This document shows positions 16,059 through 25,043 of a stretch of DNA of 64,000 bases, piece after piece. This stretch comes from JAMDEO01 sp963775295 (GTDB lineage Bacteria > Actinomycetota > Thermoleophilia > RBG-16-64-13). Location of the stretch: contig CAVZIK010000006.1 in the NCBI GenBank assembly GCA_963775295.1, positions 1,550,001-1,614,000 of the forward strand, read 5' to 3'. A program made the translations under genes and the position numbers. Positions within the stretch are counted from its first letter, which is position 1. Each line of letters begins with the position of its first letter. The notes below the pieces were generated by a model that did no database searches, was not told the DNA's origin, and worked only from the letters and a program-made list of their open reading frames with translations.

Positions 16059-16860
16059 TCGGCGCCGTTTCGCGGCTCGTGGATCGGGGGCCGGGACGCG
16101 GGCCAAAGGGATACGGCTTATATTCGCGGCATTAGGGGTGGTTGTCATCCTCGTCGGGTGGCAACTGCTCTCCCTGTTTATCAAGCCACTCCTACTCGCC
16201 TCGCCGCTCGAAACCGCGCGCGCCCTCGTCACCCTGGCGGGGGAGGGTTCCTTCTGGATCCAGATACTTATCACGCTCAGACGCTTGGTCATAGGGTTCG
16301 CCATCGGGGCGTCGCTCGGCCTGGTGCTGGGAGTGCTGGCGGGGCTGGAGTCGCGGCTTCGGTCACTCCTCGAGCCCTTGCGCTGGGTGGGAATGACCGT
16401 CCCGGCGGTCATCATCGCACTGCTGGCGATGATCTGGTTCGATCTGGGCGATCGCACCGTGATCTTTATCGTGGCGTTTGTCGTGGTGCCGGGGATGTAC
16501 ATAAACACGGTGGCCGGCGTGCTGGCCATCGACCGGCGGCTGGTAGAGATGGGGGAGGTGTACCGTTTTTCGTGGCGGCTTCTCCTGAGCGAGGTCTACC
16601 TTCCCGGCATCGCGTCGCCGGTCGCAGCGGGCCTCACGCTGGCGGCCGGGGTCGCCGTGCGTGCCGTGGTCCTGGGAGAGGTACTCGCGGCCACGAACGG
16701 CATCGGATATGCCTTCTCCCGCGCGTCGAGCTATTTCGATACTCCGGTCCTCTTCGCTTGGGTCATCGCGTTGCTTGCTCTCATGGCCGTCCTGGAGTTT
16801 GGGGTTCTTCGCCCCTTCAAGAGAAGAGCGATGAGATGGCGCAAGGGGGGCGACTCGTGA
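16033..16860 (+). CDS. ABC importer permease
   Basis: 275 residues from the ATG at 16033, preferred over an earlier frame opening because it has a GGAGG 11 nt upstream and overlaps the binding-protein stop by only 26 bp. Five to six hydrophobic segments are visible, with the EAA-type loop near LAATNGIGYAFSRA. Typical SsuC/TauC-like inner-membrane component of the same importer. Confidence 0.87.
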   Translation: MTASTTPPDRRRFAARGSGAGTRAKGIRLIFAALGVVVILVGWQLLSLFIKPLLLASPLETARALVTLAGEGSFWIQILITLRRLVIGFAIGASLGLVLGVLAGLESRLRSLLEPLRWVGMTVPAVIIALLAMIWFDLGDRTVIFIVAFVVVPGMYINTVAGVLAIDRRLVEMGEVYRFSWRLLLSEVYLPGIASPVAAGLTLAAGVAVRAVVLGEVLAATNGIGYAFSRASSYFDTPVLFAWVIALLALMAVLEFGVLRPFKRRAMRWRKGGDS

Positions 16861-17531
16861 TCGACTTCGAACACGTGGACAAGACCTTCGATTCGCTCAA
16901 AGTGATCGACGATCTGAGTCTCTCGATCAAGGACGCTCAGATCGTGGGCATCGTGGGCCCCTCCGGTGTGGGCAAGACGACGATCCTCAAACTCATCACC
17001 GGGATCGTCCGCCCCGACAAAGGGACCGTATCGGTGGGTCCGGGGAGAGTCAGCTACGTCTTCCAGGAACCCCGTCTCTTACCCTGGCGGACGGCGCGGG
17101 ACAATGTGGCCGTGGCGCTGCGGGCCATGGGGATGGCGAAGGCCGACGCTCAGGATGTGGCTACCCGCTGGCTGCGCAGAGTGGGCCTCGAAGGCTTTGC
17201 GGCGTATCACCCGGCTGAGCTCAGCGGAGGGATGGCCCAAAGGGTGTCCATCGCCCGTGCTTTCGCGGTGGAGCCGAGCCTCCTTTTGCTCGACGAACCC
17301 TTCAGCAACATGGATTCGACGCTCAAGGCCTCACTCATGGATGTGCTTCGCGACATGATCAAGGAGCGGCCGGTGACCGTGGTCTACGTGACCCACGACC
17401 TCACCGAGGCTCTCCAGTTGGCGGACCGGATCGTCGAGATCACTCCCGACCGCAGTCTGCGCGAACTGGATCTTCGCGATCGCAGGGCCCTCGCCATGGA
17501 CTGGCTGTCGACGTCGCTGGGCGGGCTCTGA
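16857..17531 (+). CDS. ABC importer ATP-binding protein
   Basis: About 224 residues. Walker A GPSGVGKTT, Q-loop FQEPRLLPW, signature LSGGMAQRVSIARA, Walker B LLLLDEPF, H-loop THDLTEA: a complete ATPase. The GTG at 16857 is preferred because of the GGGGGG run 7 nt upstream and the GTGA overlap with the permease stop; an ATG at 16836 is an alternative. It completes the importer operon. Confidence 0.9.
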   Translation: MIDFEHVDKTFDSLKVIDDLSLSIKDAQIVGIVGPSGVGKTTILKLITGIVRPDKGTVSVGPGRVSYVFQEPRLLPWRTARDNVAVALRAMGMAKADAQDVATRWLRRVGLEGFAAYHPAELSGGMAQRVSIARAFAVEPSLLLLDEPFSNMDSTLKASLMDVLRDMIKERPVTVVYVTHDLTEALQLADRIVEITPDRSLRELDLRDRRALAMDWLSTSLGGL

Positions 17532-17634
17532 TCGAGCGGGCCGAGGCCGACCAAGCTCTAACCCATGGTGTAGGGACGTTTCTCCCTCTGGCTTCTAGGA
17601 TCGGTGCGTCCATGACGCTACCCGAGAGGGGGAG

Positions 17635-18093
17635 ATGATGTTCGAGAAACAGGCGTGGATGCAAAGAGCCGGCGAGTACCCGCAGTGTGATCGGGAGTAC
17701 TTCGACCTTCTAGCCAGAGCGGTCTTTTCCGCCGGGCTGGGACCGAAAGTGGTCGAGTCTCGCTGGCCCGACATGGAGGTCGCGTTTCACGGCTTCGAAC
17801 CGGAGGAGGTCGGCAGGATGGACCAGGCCGACATTGGCAGGCTGCTGAGCGATCCCAAGGTGATCAGAAACCGCCGGAAGATGGAAGCGGTTGTCAAGAA
17901 TGCAGGGGTCTTCTTGGATCGGGTGAGTGAACACCTGTCTTTTCACACCTATCTGACTCAACTAGGTGCCGGCTCCAACCTCGAGGCGGCCGCCGACAGC
18001 CTGGCGCAGACGTTCGCCCACTTGGGCAGGACATCGGCCCTGTTCTTTCTCTTCAGCGCGGGGTGGAGAGCCCACGATCCGAGCGCATCGTAG
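17635..18093 (+). CDS. DNA-3-methyladenine glycosylase I-like protein (Tag family)
   Basis: 152 residues. DREYFDLLARAVFSAGL and VIRNRRKMEAVVKNA match the Tag fold, and the spacing of the helices fits. It is shorter than enterobacterial Tag (about 187) and lacks the N-terminal CPW start and the C-terminal zinc-site His/Cys, so substrate range may differ. Base-excision repair of 3-methyladenine is the likely role. Two adjacent ATG codons (17635, 17638) follow a GGGGGAG site. Confidence 0.75.
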   Translation: MMFEKQAWMQRAGEYPQCDREYFDLLARAVFSAGLGPKVVESRWPDMEVAFHGFEPEEVGRMDQADIGRLLSDPKVIRNRRKMEAVVKNAGVFLDRVSEHLSFHTYLTQLGAGSNLEAAADSLAQTFAHLGRTSALFFLFSAGWRAHDPSAS

Positions 18094-18187
18094 ACAGTGG
18101 TTTGGTCAGGGTGCATGATGGTTAGAAGAAGGGCATAGGCGCAGAAGCATGGCGTCCGGCGCCGGCAAGAGGAGGAAAGGAGGCCTC

Positions 18188-18472
18188 ATGGATCCAGCGG
18201 CCCTCCAAGAATTCAAGATCAAGTTCGACGGCTGGATCGGTCAGGGCTACAAGGTCCTCGCCGATGACATTGACGGCGAACTCCGACTGACCGCACACTT
18301 CGTGTCGAGTGCGGGCGGCAGAGGGAGCGAACGCGAACAGGAGTTTTGGCCCATGGTTCCGGAGATCGTGGAGTTGCTCGATCGCAATGGCGTGACCATC
18401 TCCCGAGTGCTTGCCGGTCCACGTCCTTGGGCCGGACCGCACCCGGAAGACTGGGAGCACGAGGCAGACTGA
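18188..18472 (+). CDS. Small uncharacterised protein
   Basis: 94 residues from the ATG at 18188, which has a strong AAAGGAGG site; the frame is open 39 bp further upstream without such a site. The protein is soluble and acidic-basic mixed, ending in PHPEDWEHEAD. No domain is recognised. It sits between the glycosylase and thiolase genes. Confidence 0.65.
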   Translation: MDPAALQEFKIKFDGWIGQGYKVLADDIDGELRLTAHFVSSAGGRGSEREQEFWPMVPEIVELLDRNGVTISRVLAGPRPWAGPHPEDWEHEAD

Positions 18473-18591
18473 ATCGGCACTGAGTGGTATCTTTTCCTGC
18501 GGAAAGACCTAGCAGGATTGCCTTCAGCCGCGCTTATGTTTCCGAGGGGGGATCGAAGCGGCTAAGCGTCCCCGACGAAAGGAGCACACCT

Positions 18592-19773
18592 GTGCCTCGT
18601 GAAGTTGTAATCCTCAGTGCTGCGCGCACGCCGGTCGGCCGGTTTTTGGGGACACTGGCCGACATTCCCGCCGCTCAGCTCGGTTCGATCGCAATCAAGG
18701 AAGCCATCAAGCGGGCCGGCATTGACGTGACCGATGTCCAAGAAGTGGTCATGGGCAACGTTCTGCAGGCCGGTCAAGGCCAGAACCCGGGTCGTCAGGC
18801 GTCGATCTTGGCGGGCGTTCCCGAGGACATCCCTGCGTGGACACTCAACATCGTCTGCGGCTCGGGAATGAAGTCGGTGCATGTGGCTGCTCAGAGTATC
18901 AAGGCTGGCGACGCCGACGTGATCGTGGCGGGTGGTATGGAGAACATGAGCATCGCTCCCTACCTGGTCCCGAGAGGCCGCCAGGGCTACCGCATGGGCG
19001 ACGGTGTGCTGCAGGACGAAATGATCCTAGACGGCCTTTGGTGCGCCATGAACCACTACCACATGGGCATCACGGCTGAGAACATCGCGGAGAAGTACAA
19101 CGTCACCCGCGAAGTACAGGACGACGTGGCTTATCAGAGCCAGCAGCGAGCTGCTGCAGCCATCGCCGCGGGCAAGTTCAAAGCTGAGATCGTCCCGGTC
19201 GAGATCCCTCAGAAGAAGGGCGACCCCATTATCTTCGACACCGACGAGCACGTCCGCGCCGAGACCACCCGTGAGGCTCTGGCCAAGCTGAAACCCGCCT
19301 TCAAGAAAGATGGCACCGTAACCGCCGGCAATGCCTCAGGCATCAACGATGCTGCCGGTGCCTTCGTGGTGGCTTCAAGCGAATGGGCGGAGAAGCGGGG
19401 CATCAAGCCCTTGGCGACGATCGTTTCGTATGCGACGGCTGCACTCGATCCGGCATACATGGGCATGGGCCCCTACTACGCCACCATGAAGATCATGGAG
19501 AAGTCGGGCATGACCGTGGAACAGATGGACATCATCGAATCCAACGAGGCTTTTGCATCTCAGTGTGGGGCAATCTCCGAACTGCTGCACTTCGACAACG
19601 ACAAGACCAACGTCTACGGCGGGGCCATTGCTCTGGGTCACCCCATCGGCGCCTCCGGCGCCCGGATACTTACCACCCTCATCTATGCTCTGAAGCAAGA
19701 GGGCGGCACGTACGGTCTCGCTACCATGTGTATCGGTGGCGGCCAGGGCGTGGCCACTATCGTCAAGGTCTGA
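18592..19773 (+). CDS. Acetyl-CoA C-acetyltransferase (thiolase)
   Basis: 393 residues from a GTG at 18592 with AAAGGAG 7 nt upstream, giving the family-typical start PREVVILSAARTPVG. Active-site residues are visible: acylated Cys in NIVCGSGMKS, His in GHPIGASGARI, and the C-terminal Cys in CIGGGQG. It condenses two acetyl-CoA, or cleaves acetoacetyl-CoA, in the cytosol. In an H2-metabolising anaerobe it may serve butyrate-type fermentation or fatty-acid oxidation; the neighbours do not decide this. Confidence 0.93.
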   Translation: MPREVVILSAARTPVGRFLGTLADIPAAQLGSIAIKEAIKRAGIDVTDVQEVVMGNVLQAGQGQNPGRQASILAGVPEDIPAWTLNIVCGSGMKSVHVAAQSIKAGDADVIVAGGMENMSIAPYLVPRGRQGYRMGDGVLQDEMILDGLWCAMNHYHMGITAENIAEKYNVTREVQDDVAYQSQQRAAAAIAAGKFKAEIVPVEIPQKKGDPIIFDTDEHVRAETTREALAKLKPAFKKDGTVTAGNASGINDAAGAFVVASSEWAEKRGIKPLATIVSYATAALDPAYMGMGPYYATMKIMEKSGMTVEQMDIIESNEAFASQCGAISELLHFDNDKTNVYGGAIALGHPIGASGARILTTLIYALKQEGGTYGLATMCIGGGQGVATIVKV

Positions 19774-19936
19774 CGCCCCCCGAGATACGTGCGTGCTCGG
19801 TTGCGGCGGCGCCCTGTGGGCGCCGCCGCCGGCTTGTGAGAAACTATTCGGCGGAGTTTGTGAATACCTGGCGGCCGGTCCCTACGGGGCGACCTTGTTT
19901 GAAGCGGGCGGCCGGCATATCGAGATGGAGGAAAGC

Positions 19937-20161
19937 GTGAAGGAACAGGTCGAGAAAGCTCTGGATCTCATCCGTCCGAGTCTTGAAGCCGACGGCGGCA
20001 ACGTCGAGCTCGTGGACGTGGACGAGGCCACCGGCACCGTCAAGGTGAAGTTGGTGGGTGCCTGCGGAAGCTGCCCCATGTCGCAGCTAACCCTGCGGAT
20101 GGGCGTCGAGCGTGTTCTCAAGGAGCAGGTCCCCGAGGTGCTCACGGTGGAAGCCGTCTAG
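19937..20161 (+). CDS. NifU C-terminal domain-like Fe-S scaffold protein
   Basis: 74 residues. The GTG at 19937 is chosen over an ATG at 19925 because GGAGG lies 6 nt before it and the protein then starts KEQVEKALDLIRPSLEADGG as in the family. The CxxC motif GACGSCPMSQ binds a transient Fe-S cluster for delivery to apo-proteins, a useful function near a cluster-rich hydrogenase operon. Single domain only. Confidence 0.88.
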   Translation: MKEQVEKALDLIRPSLEADGGNVELVDVDEATGTVKVKLVGACGSCPMSQLTLRMGVERVLKEQVPEVLTVEAV

Positions 20162-20182
20162 CTTGGGGAGCGAATCGTCGAG

Positions 20183-20491
20183 CTAGGACTTCAGCTTGGA
20201 CAGATGGCCAGTGGCCTCGTCCAGGGATTCCTTGAGATAATTGAGCTGTCTTGATGTGGCCGAAAGGTTTTCCAGCCTTTCGGCCAATTCTTTTTGGCTC
20301 TCGCCCAGTTCCTGAATGCGCGGCATCAGTTGCTGGCCTCTTCGGGCGACGGCTTGGACTTGTGCGATTGAAGCCACACCTGCTCTGCGGGCGTTCTTAG
20401 CCAAGCGGTACGCTTGGATACCGAGGGCCGCCAATCCCGCGATGATGGCGGCGCAACCCACGCAGATCATGACGATCATGATGGTAGTCAT
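20183..20491 (-). CDS. Small membrane-anchored coiled-coil protein
   Basis: 102 residues: one N-terminal transmembrane helix (IMIVMICVGCAAIIAGLAAL), then a basic stretch and a long heptad-like helix (RIQELGESQKELAERLENL). No family recognised. It lies 9 bp downstream of the NlpC/P60 hydrolase gene on the same strand, so the two are probably co-transcribed and it may support cell-wall work. Confidence 0.65.
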   Translation of the reverse strand: MTTIMIVMICVGCAAIIAGLAALGIQAYRLAKNARRAGVASIAQVQAVARRGQQLMPRIQELGESQKELAERLENLSATSRQLNYLKESLDEATGHLSKLKS

Positions 20492-20500
20492 GCGCCCATT

Positions 20501-21721
20501 CTACCTGACCGCCGGCGCGCCCACTCGCAACTGAAGGGGAAAGCGGCGGATTGCTGCAAGGTTACTCCGTCCGCTCAGCGGCTCGATCTTGACCACGTCG
20601 CCCGTACGAGGCGCGTTGATAAACAATCCTTCTCCAATGTAGATCCCCACGTGATGCACCGGGAAGCCGAAGGCGACCAGATCGCCCGCTTGGATATCCT
20701 TGAGTTGAATAGGTATGCCCATCTGGGCTTGGTAGCCCGAGTAGTGCGGCAGGTTGATGCCGTGTTGGGCATAAACAAACTGGGTGAACCCGGAACAGTC
20801 GAATCCCGTGGAAGGACGGTCACCAGCCCACACATATGGGATGCCCATGTACGTGGCCGCCGTCTGCACGAATTGATCGAGGACTGCGTTGTTGTTCTGA
20901 GGCAGCGGGCCGGTGTACTTCTGACCTCCGTTCAGCAGGCCCAGCAGCGAAGCTTGGAGGGCGGCCCGCTCATTTTCCTGACGGATACGCTCCGTCTCGA
21001 TGACCTGGGTGATTTGCTTGCCGAGACCGCTGAGGGTACCCTGGCGTTCAACGAGTTTGGCTTCGATCTCGCCGCGCTGAGCATCCATCTGCCGGCGTAT
21101 CACAAGCTCCTCCGCCTTGTGAGCGTCGATCTCCTTGAGGAGGGAATCGAGAGTATCTGTGCTCTCCTGCAGGTTGTCGACAAGCGCGGTGTCCTGGCCC
21201 GCCAACGTCGAGATAATCCGGATCCGGTTCAGCAGATCATCGACGCCGTCAGCCAGGAGAAGCATCTGCAGCAGTTGGTCGCGACCTCCAGATTTGTACA
21301 CGCCGACCAGGCGCTCTTCGAACATCTGTACGCGGCGATCGTGGTCGACTTGAGCGTTCCGAAGCTGGCGACGCAAGTCTGCCATGCGCACGTTGAGCTG
21401 GTCGAGCTTGAGCGCCATTTGGTTGTAACTCTCGGTGGCCAGTTCGAGTTCGTCGTCGAGCGTGTTGATGTCGGCCTGTACGGCTCCCGCTTGACCTGTG
21501 AGGGCGTCGACCTGGCTTTTCGCTGCCCCATAGAGATAGATGGAGGAGGTGGTGGTCCCGGCTGCCTGCGCCGAGCTGGACGAGAACCAGATCAGAAGTA
21601 GGCCGAGAAGGATAGCCGTGAACACGGAGAGAAGAAGGACAGAAGCGACTCCGGGGCGCCAAGCACTCCGGCGCGAGCGCCCAGTCGGCCAGCCATCATG
21701 GGAGCGGGTGGGAATCAACAT
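20501..21721 (-). CDS. NlpC/P60 peptidoglycan hydrolase with coiled-coil domain
   Basis: 406 residues. A basic N-terminus precedes a membrane or signal segment (VLLLSVFTAILLGLLLIWF). A long coiled coil (about residues 65-265) follows, as in RipA/CwlO-type enzymes regulated by FtsEX-like systems. The C-terminal NlpC/P60 domain has the catalytic Cys in FDCSGFTQF and His in VHHVGIYIG. It should cut D-gamma-Glu to diamino-acid bonds in the wall during division or elongation. Confidence 0.9.
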   Translation of the reverse strand: MLIPTRSHDGWPTGRSRRSAWRPGVASVLLLSVFTAILLGLLLIWFSSSSAQAAGTTTSSIYLYGAAKSQVDALTGQAGAVQADINTLDDELELATESYNQMALKLDQLNVRMADLRRQLRNAQVDHDRRVQMFEERLVGVYKSGGRDQLLQMLLLADGVDDLLNRIRIISTLAGQDTALVDNLQESTDTLDSLLKEIDAHKAEELVIRRQMDAQRGEIEAKLVERQGTLSGLGKQITQVIETERIRQENERAALQASLLGLLNGGQKYTGPLPQNNNAVLDQFVQTAATYMGIPYVWAGDRPSTGFDCSGFTQFVYAQHGINLPHYSGYQAQMGIPIQLKDIQAGDLVAFGFPVHHVGIYIGEGLFINAPRTGDVVKIEPLSGRSNLAAIRRFPLQLRVGAPAVR

Positions 21722-21916
21722 GAACCCATCTCATAACCTTCGTCGGTGCCTTGCCAATACTATCGGCATCTACGAGCAATCACTTTCGCGATTCCTACAG
21801 ACGTGCGACAGGTTGATTCTATCGTCCGGGGCAGCGCGGTACGACCCCCTTTGGTAGGAGATTGGCTGCGGGCAGCCTGGGTGGGGGACTGTGCTATACT
21901 ACCGTTTCTCGTACGG

Positions 21917-21994
<78 letters not shown>

Positions 21995-21997
21995 AAG

Positions 21998-22021
21998 AAA
22001 GGCCCTCTTTGGAGGGCTTTT
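21998..22021 (+). terminator. Rho-independent terminator after tRNA-fMet, element-borne
   Basis: Stem AAAGGCCCTC / GAGGGCTTTT with a short loop, then TTTTCGC. It replaces the original terminator displaced to 38218-38243. Confidence 0.75.
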
Positions 22022-22082
22022 CGCTTTCTGAGGAAGAAGCGTTGGAGCTTCAAAACGGTCAACTGCTAACTTTTTGCAAACT

Positions 22083-23339
22083 TCACTGTCCGAAAACCAG
22101 CGCTGCGACCCGTTCTGCGGCCTCTTGCTCTAGAGCTGGGATGGCATGCGAGTAGGTGTCCATGGTCATCGCTATGGTCGAGTGGCCCAGTCGCTCTGAA
22201 ACTACTTTTGGATGGACGCCAGCGCATAGAGCGAGAGTGGCATGCGTGTGTCTTAGGTCGTGGAGCCTAATCCGGGGTAGGCCCGACTTCTCAACCAAAT
22301 CGTTGAAAATCTGGCTGAAACGGTCTGGATGTACGAATTCTCCCGAGATGCATGTAAAGACATAGCCAGTGTTCCGGTATTCGGCACCCCCCGCAAGCTG
22401 TTCTTCAGCCTGTTTGGCTCGGTGCTTACGAAGTGCCGCCACCGTGACGGTATCCAGTTGAATACATCTCTTGCTGCGTTCCGTTTTGGGTTCTGTGACC
22501 TCAGGCTTGTACTGGACACTGACTAGGCTCTGGCGAACCGACAGCCTGTTTGTGTCAAGGTCAACGTCCTCCCACCTCAGACCGAGTACTTCCCCGCGCC
22601 TCATCCCGGTGCTGGCCGCCAATAGGAACGCTGGATAGTATCGCTCGCCCTCTATCTTCCTTAGGAATGCGCCGAGTTGCGTCGCAGTCCACGTGCGCAT
22701 CTGTCTGCCGCCCACTCCAGGCACGCTAGGGGGGTTGGCCTTTGCCGCCACGTTCTTCAGGACTAGGTTGTTGTCTACAGCGTAGGACAGTGCCGCCGAT
22801 ATACATGCGTGGATGTTCTTAACCGTCTTGGGACTAAGCCCCTTCTTTTCGTGGTCGGGATTATCCGAGACGAGTTTCTCTTCTCCCGACTTCAGCTTGG
22901 CCCGGCGCTTCTGGCTCTTCTTCCCCTCTGTTTGTAGTTTGCGATAGAGCGCGTTGAGCGCCGCAGGAGTGAGTTTTTGCACCTTGACCTCGCCGATGTT
23001 GGGGATGACATGGAGGTCCATGTTCGACTTATAGCTCTGCCAGGTGGAGTTCTTGGGTATCCCCTTGATGGCCTCTAGCCATTGCCCCAACAATTCCTTC
23101 ATCTTCAGATTCGTGGGGGAGACGAAGTTCCCGGTGTTTAGCTGGTGAAGCACTTCCACCCGCGCCTGTCTGGCCTCCTCCCATTTTGCGTACCCGGAGT
23201 ACCACTTGGGCTGCCTCTTGCCGGTCACCGGGTCACGCGATGTCTCAACTACAAAGCACCATGTCTTCCCGCGCTTCATGATGCCGTTCTTCATCTTCGG
23301 TTCTTTTTTCTTTATGGCGCTAGCTTGCTCTGTCATCAT
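22083..23339 (-). CDS. Tyrosine recombinase (integrase)
   Basis: About 418 residues. N-terminal Arm-type DNA-binding region (KRGKTWCFVVETSRDPVTGKR), SAM-like core-binding domain, then the catalytic domain with R in STGMRRGEVLGL, HxxR in HDLRHTHATL, and the Tyr nucleophile in TMDTYSHAIP. It integrates and, with the excisionase, excises the element at tRNA-fMet. The gene's 3' end is 89 bp from attL. AAGGAACA precedes two possible ATG starts (23339 and 23336). Confidence 0.95.
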   Translation of the reverse strand: MMTEQASAIKKKEPKMKNGIMKRGKTWCFVVETSRDPVTGKRQPKWYSGYAKWEEARQARVEVLHQLNTGNFVSPTNLKMKELLGQWLEAIKGIPKNSTWQSYKSNMDLHVIPNIGEVKVQKLTPAALNALYRKLQTEGKKSQKRRAKLKSGEEKLVSDNPDHEKKGLSPKTVKNIHACISAALSYAVDNNLVLKNVAAKANPPSVPGVGGRQMRTWTATQLGAFLRKIEGERYYPAFLLAASTGMRRGEVLGLRWEDVDLDTNRLSVRQSLVSVQYKPEVTEPKTERSKRCIQLDTVTVAALRKHRAKQAEEQLAGGAEYRNTGYVFTCISGEFVHPDRFSQIFNDLVEKSGLPRIRLHDLRHTHATLALCAGVHPKVVSERLGHSTIAMTMDTYSHAIPALEQEAAERVAALVFGQ

Positions 23340-23367
23340 TGTTCCTTAGGTGAGTGTTGTTCCTTAG
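23339..23367. repeat. Direct repeat at the integrase start
   Basis: TTGTTCCTTAG occurs at 23339-23349 and again at 23357-23367, 18 bp apart, overlapping the integrase ribosome site. Possible operator. Confidence 0.35.
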
Positions 23368-23423
23368 AACATGCGTACGAGGGGTACTTTTGGTATACAT
23401 ATCAAGTGGGTATGCATTTACCA

Positions 23424-24518
23424 TCAGTAATTAAAAGAAGTGAGAATATCTCTCAGTGGTGATGGCTTATAATATGCATTGGTGCCTTTGGCCCAAATAG
23501 GTGCTGGTTCAAATGGCAGCTCTATGATTTTTGAGAATGGGACTACGTCTGAGCGAGTCTCTTGCGCCGAAATATCAGTCGGATAGGGGACGCTAATATC
23601 TATCCCCTGCTCCAAAAAGCGGCGTCGATACTGCTTCCGAGCGTGACTTGAGTAAGCTTTGCTCAAGTCCTCGCCACTTCTCCAAAGGCAGTAGGCTCTA
23701 AATTCGCCAGAGGTCAGCGCATTTTCTTCCTGCGGAGACAATCCTGGCCGCTCATTGACCCTGAGCAAACCTAACTGCTGTCGGACAATCATTCCGGGCG
23801 TGTCCAGATTCCAGGAATATGCCTTCTCCAGATTCAACATCCTCAGTTTTCGGCGCTTCATACAAACTTCGGCGCGGAGTTTCCCAGAAGCCCACGACAG
23901 AAGTAGTTCCCTACGCCCGGAGTCAAAGCTATGGCCCCAACCGCCAGCACTACTCATCTCCAGGTGTTTGTTATAGAACGTCACCTGGTAGGAGCCTCCC
24001 GTGCCGAAGGTCTCAGTCCCATGGTAGGAACTGTGAGCTTGGAGACGGCCGCACTTGCCGTCGTGGAGATATGCGAGCGCGTTATATACTGCGGCGTCGC
24101 TTCCTAGGTCGAGCATTGCGGTGCAGTGGACCTCATGAAGCTCGACATCTCCGGCAATCAGCCTTGGCAGCTCTTCGTCTGGTAGGCGGAGGCCGAGGCG
24201 CACGGTGATGTCAAGCACTCCGGATACCAGGAGACCTTGGAGGTTGCCCGAGGCAAATCCGTTATGGTCCTGGAAGTATTTTCCTGGACAGAACTTCATG
24301 TCCAAGAGTTGACGGGTGCTGGGGTCATGGGTATGCACCATTGCCTGCCCATGTGGTCCAGGTATGCCGATGGGGCAAAGGCTCTGTCTTACGACCTCGC
24401 CAGTGTCGTCATTCCTTGCGCCCGTATTGATGTATCTGCCAACCGGCTTCTCGTGCGGGCACCGGATGACAGCCCTGATGCAATCCACAAAGGCATTGTC
24501 GTAATCAACCGGAGGCAT
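23424..24518 (-). CDS. Phage/plasmid replication initiator, filamentous-phage gpII/gpX-like
   Basis: 364 residues. The central strand VHCTAMLDLG, the tyrosine-containing motif TFYNKHLEM and the following LRAEVCMKRRKLR have the order and spacing seen in gene II/X-type initiators, which nick one strand and start rolling-circle replication. The gene begins 3 bp after the excisionase gene (GGGAGG site) and precedes the integrase. Family assignment is from remembered motifs without a search. Autonomous rolling-circle replication of the excised element is inferred. Confidence 0.6.
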   Translation of the reverse strand: MPPVDYDNAFVDCIRAVIRCPHEKPVGRYINTGARNDDTGEVVRQSLCPIGIPGPHGQAMVHTHDPSTRQLLDMKFCPGKYFQDHNGFASGNLQGLLVSGVLDITVRLGLRLPDEELPRLIAGDVELHEVHCTAMLDLGSDAAVYNALAYLHDGKCGRLQAHSSYHGTETFGTGGSYQVTFYNKHLEMSSAGGWGHSFDSGRRELLLSWASGKLRAEVCMKRRKLRMLNLEKAYSWNLDTPGMIVRQQLGLLRVNERPGLSPQEENALTSGEFRAYCLWRSGEDLSKAYSSHARKQYRRRFLEQGIDISVPYPTDISAQETRSDVVPFSKIIELPFEPAPIWAKGTNAYYKPSPLRDILTSFNY

Positions 24519-24521
24519 CTC

Positions 24522-24752
24522 TCATGCCTCCCGACTGCCGGAAGCGGTTGTCGCGGCCTCTAGGAAAGCCTTCTTGCTGATAATGATTCGTTTCCCGATG
24601 TGAATGACGCCGGGCACCTCGCCCCTGGCGATGGCCTCGTAGATGCAGTTGGGACTTGCCCCAGTCTCCCTGGATAATTCTTTGACGTTCCAGAATCCTG
24701 TGTCTGGCTCTTCGGCGTCGTGGTCGTGCACGTTGTGGTTGGTGCCGCTCAT
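24522..24752 (-). CDS. Excisionase/MerR-like helix-turn-helix protein
   Basis: 76 residues from the ATG at 24750-24752 (GAGAGGAA site). NVKELSRETGASPNCIYEAIARGEVPG followed by IGKRIIISKKAF is the HTH_17 or excisionase fold. Probable directionality factor and regulator of the int-rep operon. The frame remains open upstream through a possible TTG start. Confidence 0.78.
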   Translation of the reverse strand: MSGTNHNVHDHDAEEPDTGFWNVKELSRETGASPNCIYEAIARGEVPGVIHIGKRIIISKKAFLEAATTASGSREA

Positions 24753-24948
24753 TTGTTTCCTCTCTGTGACCGTTTTGCTCGCAATTGGGTTGAGGAGAGG
24801 CGGCACCAGGGCACGGATGTGCTTCAAGGCGCACTTCTCCTGTGAATTGCGGCATCTGCGGTCCCCGTGGAGAGGACAAATCGACACCCAGGGTTGGCTA
24901 TCCCTAAACTAGCCGGTGGTGGCTAAGCTCGCCTGCCACCATATCCTC

Positions 24949-24977
24949 ATGTTACGTCAATGCATTACTTGTGTCAA
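24949..24977 (-). promoter_or_regulatory. Promoter of the xis-rep-int operon
   Basis: On the minus strand TTGACA (24972-24977), 17-nt spacer, TAACAT (24949-24954). The transcript would have a leader of about 190 bases containing a GTGGTGGC / GCCACC hairpin close to its 5' end. Confidence 0.6.
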
Positions 24978-25043
24978 GTAGCTAATTCTGCAAGTTCTAT
25001 TGCATATAGGGCTACAATCATGTTTCCGCATTTTGCGGGTTAT

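Noticed and set aside
16158..16835. Long upstream extension of the ABC ATPase frame
   Set aside because: It overlaps the permease gene in another frame. The ATPase family starts at about 16857.
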